Part shown: in pieces, positions 55,095 through 64,000 of the stretch
Layout: each line of letters starts with the position of its first letter
Numbering within the stretch: the first letter of the stretch is position 1
Origin: Liolophura sinensis
Taxonomy: Eukaryota; Mollusca; Polyplacophora; Chitonida; Chitonidae
NCBI RefSeq assembly: GCF_032854445.1
Contig: NC_088296.1
Span: 3,807,246 to 3,871,245, forward strand
Direction: 5' to 3'
Length of the DNA: 64,000 nt
Notes under the pieces: generated by a model
Told to the model about the DNA's origin: nothing
The model's input: only the letters and a program-made list of their open reading frames with translations
The model's database searches: none
Program-made: the position numbers and the translations under genes

Positions 55095-58000
55095 TCTTCA
55101 TTCATTCATTTTATTAGCTTACAAGGAATAAAATAGAAAAAGAAAGAAAAACAATGATACATCTGGATAATCAACAAGAAAAGGGACATTCCATCTACAA
55201 CAAAATTTGCTAAATTACTCAGTTCTCCTTTAATGGTGGATTGGAGACGGTATCTTACTTTATATACACCTGGCTTTAGACAAATATGTTTCCAAGACTG
55301 GACGTAACTTTAACTGTTTTGAATTTGGGCATTCCATTATGAAATGGTACTCATTACCAACACTGCTAGTATCAGACTTCGTAAATCAACGACCATTTCT
55401 GTTGTATTGTACCAATTACCTGTCTCTATGGGGAGTCTATTGTTACTTGTGGTAAATGTAGCAAGACCCTTGCAAGTCTTTGGATTTAACACTGACATAT
55501 ATAGTTCATATGTAATATTCATATTTCTATTTCCGTATGTAACCAAATCCAGATTCACACAATGCATTTTCGACCAATGATAACGATATAAAATGACACA
55601 CACTGGGTAAGGAGTACCTCACTTGATAGCTAAAGGTGGAGAAAATATAAACCTCACATAAAGTTCACATGAAAGTGTGCCAAAAGTTAGTCGTAAATTC
55701 ATATACTGGCAACATAAGTTCTTCACTAGTTCTAATGTACTGAGTTATTACAATCAAAAAATAATCTGTTCAATTTAAGAAGAAGTCTGAGTGATGCTAG
55801 ATTGCATTCTCTTATTATAGCACAGCATTGTGTAATATTTAACATAGTACTCGGTTTGTCTTATACAATCGTTATGTTGAATTAATAGACAATTTGTGTT
55901 ATATTTAAAGACAGAGAAAACAAAGAAAGTTCAGATGAAACCTTGCCAAAATTTAGTCGTGAATGTGGTCTTCAGTATTTTTTCGATTCTTGTTTTAAAG
56001 AGGAAGGCACGTGAAAATGATTCTTGTATGGTGAGTATTTGGGGCCACTTTTTGGTATATATAGTCTTTGTGTAATAATGCTATAAACCAGGAAGTAAGA
56101 CATGTTTAATGATATATTTGCCCTAGAATTTGGTCTTTTCGGCGAATAAACGTGGTCAGAATGGATTTTGATCATATTTGTAAGTTAAATATATTCATAA
56201 ATATTATCATAATTCAAATTAAATACCTATGTTTGAATATGAACAACAAAATTTAAAAATTCCAAATCCTTCTTTATAATATCATTATGCAACAATGATA
56301 AATAGCCAAATGTGATCCCAAATACTTACCATACAAAATATTTTCTTATACCCTTTTCTTGTAAAAAAAATTCCCCCAAAATTTAAAGGCCATATTTGCA
56401 AATAAGTTTTAACGTTCTTTCATGTGAATTAGGTATCATTTTTACATTTTGTTCTCCTTTGAAGGAAAATACCTCTATAAATCGAAGTAGTTTTCACTAA
56501 ATAGACCACTTAAAAGAATGTAAAAATATGTTTTCGTTTTTTTAATATATTTTTGCGTAAAGAGTTGAAGGCGTTCAAACATTCGAATTCTGAGGGGAGC
56601 TTTTTGGACCATACTATCAGAGTTTAGGAACTCTTACGTCACAGGAAGTGAAAAAATCTGAAAGAATAAATGAAAGAATTTTAACGCATAATTTTCATTT
56701 GTCTTTGTGATGAACCATACTTCATATTTTAGTTTCTTTAAGTATGACATCTTACTTCTTCGTCCTTCCGCAGTTCGTAATTAAACAAGCAACCTTGCGC
56801 TCGTAAAGTCGGATATACGATGGAAAGACACCAAGTTTCCTATAAATAGTATAGTTTGCAGTTCAAGATTTTAAACTGATAATTTATTCAGAAAAACCTT
56901 CGATTAGGATTAAAGATTTCGATGCACAAACTTTACAGCCATGAAAAGGATTAGTTGGATAGTCTTATTAAAGAGGTAATTTGTAGATCAATAAAAATCG
57001 ATAAAGAAGTTATATTTTATGTAAGAGCTTTTGACACCTGGATAATTAGCTGTTTCCCGGTATTAATGTATCATCCAGTATTCTTAATTACAGAACCGGG
57101 ATCCACAACATCTGTCCATATCTGCATACATCCTAATGCCGAGCGTGACAAAATAAAATCTTCCAGATCATTCAGATATACAGAAAACAACACTCTCACA
57201 GTTTGTCACCTTGTCCGACGCCGACTTGGCAAATAAAATAATTGCTTCTGTGTTTTTTTTCATCTGATATACAGCGTTTAATTGAGCAATACATGTTTGT
57301 GATCAGTCAAACATTTCGTATTTGCATAGTTTATCTCACAATCCATCTCTCTGAACTTTATCAAATGCTTTCGGAAAATAAATAAATGTACTATATAACT
57401 TTTCTTGTAACTAAGAAAAAAAATTATAATAATGTTTAAAACAAAATATTGTCCAAAGTAGAATATTGTTTTTTGAAGCCACAGTGTGCCTTTGAAAATA
57501 TTGTGAACCTTTTATAAAATAGACAGAGACTGTTATTAATAATTGCAGTAGACATATAACCCATACAGCTTAAAATTGTCACAGGATGATAATTATGTGG
57601 ATCAGCTAGGTCGCCCTTGTTTCTGTAAATCGGTCTGACATACCCAATTATCCAACTTTCAGATATAACACCGGTATCAAACATTTAATTAAATGACATA
57701 TTTTCTTGACTAGTTCTAATGCAATGAGTTATTACAGTCAAAAAATAATCTGTTAATCTGAGTGATGCTAGAATGTATTCTATTATTATCGCACAGCATT
57801 CTGTAATATTCAACATAACATTTTGTTTGTCTGATAGAATCGTTATGTTGTGTTAATAGACCATTTATGTTATATTTAAAGCCGGAGAAAACAAAAAAGT
57901 TCGGATGAAAGTGTGCCAAAGGTTTGTCGTAAATGTCTTCTTCAATATATTTTTCCATTTCTGTTTCAAGAGAGACTGACATTTAAAAATATTTTTGTAT

Positions 58001-58700
58001 GGTGGGTATTTGTGATCAACATTCGGTATTTATAGTGTCAGTATGATAATGTTATAAATGGGAATGTAACACATGTTTAGTAAAAATATATTTGCACCAG
58101 AATTTGGTATTTTGGTCTACCAAATGTGTTCAACCCGGATTTGATCATATTTATATGTTCAAAATATTCACAAATATTACCATAATTCAGATTTAATGCA
58201 TATGTTTGTATAGAAAGAAAAGACATGCATCACATCATTATTAAGAGCATTATTATACAACAACGATAAATACCAAAAGGTGGTACTAAATACCCACTAG
58301 ATAATAAACATATTTGTATTGCAGAGTAAGTTTACAAATTTATAACCTCAGTTATTCCCTCTACCGAGCTGTTCTGAAAATATCTGCCTTTCGACACCTA
58401 TACTGTCTATTGGAACTGCGGCGCTAACGCAAAAGATGCATTATTACTATCTAACTCTATATAATCAGTCAACAAGTCCTCTGTTTCAATGTTGTCACTT
58501 ATCATAGCAAATATATAGCAAAAGTTGAAATCTCCCATCAAACACATTCGTTTAAAGCTGGGCCCGACGCGTGTGATGTCATCTTGTAGTTCTATAAAAC
58601 AATGTTCGGCATTGTCCGATCTCATAAGAACTCCAATGGGAGATTGTCCACTTTTTTGGCATGATGGTTTTGGTAACATAACATAATCTGAGATAGATAT
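55095..58700 (-). mobile_element. Decayed LINE, unit C
   Basis: Best-preserved copy of the endonuclease piece: 58407-58679 minus contains LQDDITRVGPSFKRMCLMGD followed by FN, the GDFN motif of AP-like endonucleases. RT piece at 57684-57436 minus: ESWIIGYVRPIYRNKGD, HNYHPVTILSCMG and FKKQYSTLDNILF. The QGDKL RT motif at about 57220 is interrupted by a stop straight after. The C-terminal piece at 55603-55337 contains FTTSNNRLPIETGNWYN. Order and damage match the unit A copy. Confidence 0.78.
56299..56425. repeat. Segment missing from unit A, including an inverted repeat copy
   Basis: Unit A jumps from ...GCAACAATGA to ATTAGGTATC where unit C has about 127 further bases. Its start (GTGATCCCAAATACTTACCA then TACAAAATATT) is the reverse complement of part of the LINE-associated repeat (about 3084-3110 in A). 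It is therefore an inverted copy, and its loss in A is probably a deletion. Confidence 0.6.
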
Positions 58701-58737
58701 TATATTAGTTCCTCTTTATCGTGTTCCCAACATGGTG

Positions 58738-58946
58738 AAATGACCCCCGAACTTCTCAACTATGCGGTCGCTGTGAGATCAAATCCAGCTCACGCTGGCT
58801 TCCTCTCTGATCGTACGTGGAAAGGCCTGGTATCAACATGCGAATCGCACCGAGTTCTGCCCGGTTTCCTCCCACCATTATGCTGGCCGCCGTCGAAAAA
58901 GTGAAAATTCTGCAGTATAGCGTAAAACACCAAACAAATAAATAAA
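58738..58946 (+). mobile_element. SINE-a fragment with tail, unit C
   Basis: Same insertion as 3820-4010 but complete to the tail GTAAAACACCAAACAAATAA. The head is truncated upstream of the B-box region. Confidence 0.8.
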
Positions 58947-59195
58947 CCGCTTAATCGTGTTTCAATAATAAAAACATCACCAGACTGGAGGATAAATAAG
59001 CCAGGTGCCAGTAACTTAGACGTCAGTCACAACACATTATCTGTTCACACTTTAAAATCTTTCAGCTTACGGCCATCATCACAGGTTAGAGTAAAAGTAT
59101 ATGCACCACTCAGGTCATCCTCTACAAGGACTCTGTAGGAAGACCTGTGTCGGGTCATGTCAAAGACTTAAAACTGGTACTTACATCTGCTGCCT

Positions 59196-59395
59196 TGCCA
59201 ACTGTTCAGCACTGAGAGGTTAGAGAAAGGTAGCAGGAGTGGTTGGCCTGGTGTCAGTAAAATGTGATTGGGTGGGGTGTCATGTCTGGTGTCTTTGGCA
59301 TGACACTTCAGTGACGACAGCCCTTTGGCGGCATGCACTCGCCCTGCAACAAGAAGACACAATATATGTACACACACCTAATGACTACTCCATAT
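59196..59395 (+). mobile_element. SINE-c-like element, unit C
   Basis: TGTTCAGCACTGAGAGGTTA, GGTTGGCCTGGTGTCAGTAA, TGTCATGTCTGGTGTCTTTG and TATATGTACACACACCTAAT match 11575-11835 of unit A. The common 3' tail is missing. It lies in the ~0.9 kb that unit A lacks. Confidence 0.6.
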
Positions 59396-60459
59396 AGGTA
59401 TGGGCTGCACCAGTGGACTTGTTGAGACGGGACAAGGAAGGTGACTGCTGAACTGTTTCTGCTGAAGAGGTAGCGCTGAACAGGCACTCGCAACAGGCAT
59501 TGTTGAACAGGTTCAATAAATGAATGAAATTATATTTATATAATAAATGAATTTTTCTTTAACTTTTGTAGTATATGATCTCACGGCAGTATAGCTTTAG
59601 AGATGGATTTCAGCAAATTAAAGCGGTCCAGTTATTTGCAGAGACAGTAGTGCTGGCTGTGTTATTGTAGGGGTTTTATTCTAACTGCTGATTGATGCAG
59701 CCATTGTAAAACCAATTGCTCTCCACACCCATTGTTCAGCATGTAACTTGTTTTTGAATAATTGTGATCTGAGGCAATGCGTTCTTCTTTTACAAATTTC
59801 TTTGTAAAAACACTGGACGTCCAACTTCACAATATGTAGAGTTCGGGTTGTTACACTGACTAAAGGCAAATTTCGATTTTATAGACAGCTGAATATAGGC
59901 AACTCTCTCAAAGATATAGACTATAGATCTCCCAGGTTTTCCTGGTCTCATCAAGCCCATGGCTATGTGATTGTGTACTAGTATCAAGCTCTTTTACACT
60001 GTCTGCCACATACCCACTTCTATCTATGTGACTTCAAGATCGACATCTCACCTTCTCTATCAATGAACCGTTTTTTCCAGACGGTCTGAAAGCTTTCACC
60101 CTGCCCTACAGCCTGTCGCCATCAGGTTCAGGGCAGAGGTTAATCTGCATAAGTGTCATAAAATGAAAAATAAATAAATAAATGAAAAACGGCTAAAGAG
60201 AAACAGACAAAGACCACTAAAATACTAGTAACTCCAACTGTTTTCCACACAGAGTTATAATTCTTGGTGGATATACCTATACACAATTGACGACGTTTAA
60301 GCAACTCACGCTTGTAGATGTTGTTGTATTCATATATGACTGACTCGGTGATATTTTGCCCATTGTCTGTCCCTTGTGTTCGAACTTCTGAAACACATGC
60401 TCATTAAATGATTGTGTAGTAATTCTTTATAGTGTCTTAAAACAATGCACCCTCTATAG
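59396..60459. other. Gene-free spacer
   Basis: No gene or element recognised. It is only partly alignable with unit A (resuming near 60370). Short minus-strand frames at 59681-59987 have no family match. Confidence 0.45.
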
Positions 60460-62375
60460 CAGTTTTACGTATACAAGTTTCACATTTAACTACTTCAAGT
60501 TACCTGATGGGTATCTTCTTGGTAGTGCTGGCTGTCCTCTCTGTCTGATACCTGATAATAATATTCCCTAGTGTATCTTCTCAAGTGTGGTGAGTTTCGT
60601 CTTTGTGTGATACTTGGTCCACATATTACCTAATGTGCCTTCTCAGGTTTGCCGTGTTTCTTCTTTGTCTGATGCTCGGTCGGCAAATTACCTGATGTGT
60701 ATCTTCTCAGGTGTGCGGTGTTTCATCCCTGTCATATAACTGGTGCACATATTAACTGATGTGTAACTTTTCAGGTGCGGTGGGTTTCCTTAGCCTGATA
60801 CCTCGTCCACACATTACCTGATGCGTATCCTCTCAGTTCTAAAGGGTTTACACTCTATCTGAAGCTTGGTCTACATATTCCCTTAAAGCAGTTTTACTTA
60901 TACTAATTTCAGATTTAACCAGTTCAAGTTACCTGGTGGGTATATACACGTGTATTCAGGTGTGCCGTGTTTCCGCCTTGCCTGATACTTAGTCCACATA
61001 TTCCCTTATGTGTAACTTCTACGGTGTAGTTTATTTCTTCTCTGTGTTTGATACCTTGTCAATGTATAACCTGATGTGTATCTTCTCAGTTGTTATGGAT
61101 TTCCTCCCTGTCTAATATTCCTTCCACATATTACCTGATGTGTATCTTCTTAGGTGTGCCGTGTTTCCTGATTGTCTAATACCTGTTTAAATATTCTCAA
61201 ATGCGTTTTTTCTCAGCTGTGGTGGGTTTCCTCTGTCTGATATTTGATCCACATATTCCGTAATATGTAACTTCTCAACTGTGGTGGTTTCCTCTGGCTG
61301 ACATTTGGTCCACCCATTCCGTAATATATAACTTCTCAGCTATGGTGGTTTCCTCTGTCTGATATTTGGTCCACCTATTCCGTAATATGTAAATTCTCAG
61401 CTGTGCTGTGTTTCCTCTGTGTCTAATACCTTGTCCATCCATTTCCTGATGTGTATCTTCTCACCTATGTGTGTTTTCTCTCTGGCACCTGACATGAATA
61501 TTCTCTAATGTGTATCTTCTCAGGTATAAAGTGTGTTTCCTACCTATCAGATAACTTGTCCATCTATTACCTGATGTGTACCTTCTAAGTTGTAGTGGGT
61601 CTCCTCTCTGTCTGAAGCCTTGTCCATATATTCCCGGATGTTCTTGTTCTCACCTGTGGTGGGTTTCCTCTCTGTCTGACACTTGGTCCTCACAGTACAT
61701 AATGTGCAACTTTTTTCCTGAAAACTGGTTTGGTCTGTCTCTAATACAAGGTCCAGACATTACATGATGTGTGACTTCTTGCGAGAGCTGGTTTTCCTGT
61801 CTGTCTCTGATACCTGGTTCTCACATTACCTAATGTTTAACCTATCAGGAGAGAAGGTTTTTCTCTCAGAGGAGATCCACACATTACATGATGTGTAACT
61901 TTTCAGGAGAGCTTTTTTCCTCTATCTAATACGGGGTCCTCACATTACATTTTCTTCTTGTTATCTTCCAACGTGTGCTGTGTTTCCTCTCTGGCTGTCA
62001 CCTATTACATTAACATATTACAGGGTATTCATCTTCTCTGGTGTGGTGCCTTTCCTGTCTGTCTGATACCTGGACTACATATGACCTGATTTGTATCTTC
62101 TGAGGTGAGGGCAGTTTCTGTTCTGTCTCTTTTCGGGCCCACATATTATACAATGTGTATCTTCTGGGGTATGCTTTGTTTCCACTCCGTCTAATTCCTC
62201 ACATATTACTTTGTACATTTTCTCACGTGTGCTGGTTTCCTCTCTGCCCATTGCGTGGTCCACATATTACCTGATGTGTACCGTCTGACGTGTGTTGGGT
62301 TTCCTCTGTGCCCGGGGCCTGATCCACAAACTACCATGTGTATTTTCTCAGGTGTGGTGGATATCCCCTGTATTT
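60460..62375. repeat. ~60-bp degenerate minisatellite array, unit C
   Basis: Counterpart of 4551-6845, with one copy of the 429-bp block (60460-60888). Monomers follow the same order, for example CCTGATGTGTATCTTCTCAG and GTAATATGTAACTTCTCAGC variants. One monomer (about 61300-61360) is present in C and absent in A. Confidence 0.85.
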
Positions 62376-62379
62376 AATA

Positions 62380-62645
62380 TTTATTTACTTATTTGATAGG
62401 TGTTTTACGCCGTACTCAAGAATATTTTACTTATACGACGGCGACCAGCATTATGGTGGGTGGAAAACGGGCACAGCCCTGGAGAAAACCCACGACCATC
62501 CGCAGGTTGCTGGCAAACCTTCCCACTTAAGGCCGGAGAGGAAGCAGCATGAGCTGGACTTGAACTCACAGCGACCGCATTGGTCAGAGACTCCTAGGCC
62601 ATTACGCTGCACTAGCGCGCTAACCAACTGAGCCACGAGGGCCCC
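62380..62645 (-). mobile_element. SINE-a, near full-length tRNA-derived SINE, unit C
   Basis: Minus strand starts GGGGCCCTCGTGGCTCAGTT, with the consensus A box TGGCTCAGTTGG, and has GTGAGTTCAAGTCCAGCTCA as its B-box region. The orthologous insertion is 6845-7112. This is the copy with the best-preserved internal polymerase III promoter. Confidence 0.88.
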
Positions 62646-64000
62646 TCTGTGTTTAATACGTGGTACATGTCAACAGTTCGTTGCATTATCCCGTAATGCT
62701 AAACGTTAGGCAAGGAAGGTATAACTTTCCCTTTTAATGTTCTAGGCGTGACCAGAACCAGGACTGACCCTGGATCTATCGTCCCGAAGGGGAAGAAATG
62801 TGGCAACTGTCATCATTTTAGCACGAACACATATTGTAGTCTGAATTAAACACTACGGTAATGTGTAAACTGTTGGTCATCAACAACAAAATGATCTCCA
62901 TAAAAAAGTAAAGACGTTTTCAGCTAATCAACCTAGACGCTGTCATCCATGTATTTGTGGTATGACTTACTGCCTTATGACTGCCAGCTTCCAAATGTCA
63001 TTTAAACATGTTAATGTTTATGTAAATGGTAAATTACCTGAGATTTTCTTGGTGGCAGAAATCAAACAGACAATAACTGTGGGCCAATATGCGCCATGGG
63101 TCACAAAGAAGGAATAACAAATCTCATCAACTGTCAAGTTCGTTCAATAACACACAATGTTCAGACACATAAAATATTTTGGGATTGTGCAGACTAGCCA
63201 TTTTAACTGTCAAGTTAATGCCAAGTGTTGGGAAATTACTGACTTTCAAAAACTGGCACAGCCTTTATAATGGATTGCTAAAGAATGTATGTCGTTTGTA
63301 GAACATACGTAAGTTGGAAAATGTTACAAAGTAACTGAATATGATTGAGTTTTATTATTTAGATCCCTCGGTCTACAGACTTATGTAACCTGTTTGTTAA
63401 AGAAAAAAATACTGCAACACCGCAATACTGTATCATCATTAGAAAGGCGGTTTTATGACAGAAGATAAAAAAGCATCTATATGGGTGAAGAGAAACAAAT
63501 TAATCTAAATCTAAGAGTAAACTTAAATATTAAAAAGGTTTAAAGTCGAATATATCTTTCCTGCTTTGTCAGTGATTGATACTTCATATTTAAAGACTTT
63601 ATGTGATTGGCTCATAACACTAAGTACAAAATTATATTTATTGGCGGAAGCCTATACTAGAGGAAACTGAGTAACTGCGCACGTTAAACTGTTACAGATA
63701 CGTGTATAACATCATGACTCCAACACAAATGACTATGTGTGAGTTGGATGTGTTTTGTGTTCACTGTGGGTTTCTTGAGCACAGAACAGGGTAGCTGTCT
63801 CCCTGAAAGAACAAATACACCACATTACCACTGACATCATATAAGACAAGGTCTGTCTATAGATCAATATACAGATCAGGTGAAGTAGATCTTACACCGA
63901 CAGTAAATAATCTGCACAAATCTCTGATATTACTAAATGAAATCCAACGTTCCCAATAACGTATAGCCTCTACCGTTATTACTGATGGTAAATATCGATT
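62646..64000. other. Gene-free spacer to the window end
   Basis: Collinear with 7113-8460 of unit A with few differences. No gene, RNA or repeat recognised. Confidence 0.55.

Larger units (their letters stand above)
54760..64000. repeat. Segmental tandem repeat, unit C (partial)
   Basis: Third restart of the unit (AAACAAAGCAAGAAATATAT), collinear with unit A up to about 8460 of A, where the window ends. Differences from A: about 127 extra bases at 56299-56425, about 0.9 kb extra at 58947-59850, a different stretch at 59900-60360, and one instead of two copies of the 429-bp block. By homology a third TRIM-like gene should lie further right. Confidence 0.92.

Overview
The window looks like nuclear DNA of an invertebrate animal, most likely a marine mollusc or a related lophotrochozoan. 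It is AT-rich, its genes are split by GT-AG introns, and it is full of tRNA-derived SINEs, decayed LINE and tyrosine-recombinase (YR) elements and minisatellites. The taxon is inferred from the SINE tail sequences, which I associate from memory with molluscan genomes. No tRNA, rRNA, CRISPR or bacterial operon structure is visible.

The whole window is a tandem segmental duplication. The same sequence restarts at 1 (unit A, about 31.9 kb), at 31945 (unit B, about 22.8 kb as assembled) and at 54760 (unit C, cut by the window end). Unit B contains a 200-N assembly gap at 33412-33611 exactly where unit A holds about 10.4 kb, most of which is also present in unit C. The gap length is therefore probably nominal. 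Each unit reads in the same order: a decayed minus-strand LINE, an array of ~60-bp repeats with a tRNA-derived SINE, a gene-poor stretch, a TRIM-type gene on the plus strand, a second short ~60-bp repeat array, and a YR fragment.

The only well-supported cellular gene is a TRIM-like gene: RING, B-box1, B-box2, coiled coil and B30.2/SPRY. It is present twice (exons 14787-24463 in A, 36686-46490 in B), and a third copy is predicted beyond the window in C. It has six coding exons, including a 23-bp microexon. The exon lengths 672-96-231-23-188-599 in B join without a frame break into a 602-residue protein. The A copy carries a one-base insertion in a run of A in exon 3 that brings a stop, so it is a pseudogene unless this is an assembly error. 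The two copies differ strikingly in the SPRY exon: in a stretch of about 200 bp nearly every base difference changes an amino acid, while the adjacent intron differs by only about 2.5%. This is the pattern expected of a fast-evolving recognition surface.

Events after the duplication can be read by comparing units. Unit A gained about 2.7 kb in intron 3, containing a Crypton-like YR fragment and a nearly perfect 62-bp-arm foldback. Unit B gained a 1203-bp terminal-inverted-repeat element carrying a zinc-finger reading frame, with the empty site preserved in A. A 42-bp minisatellite in intron 5 has grown from about 7 copies in A to more than 60 in B. Its long open frames on both strands are by-products of a 42-bp period and not genes.
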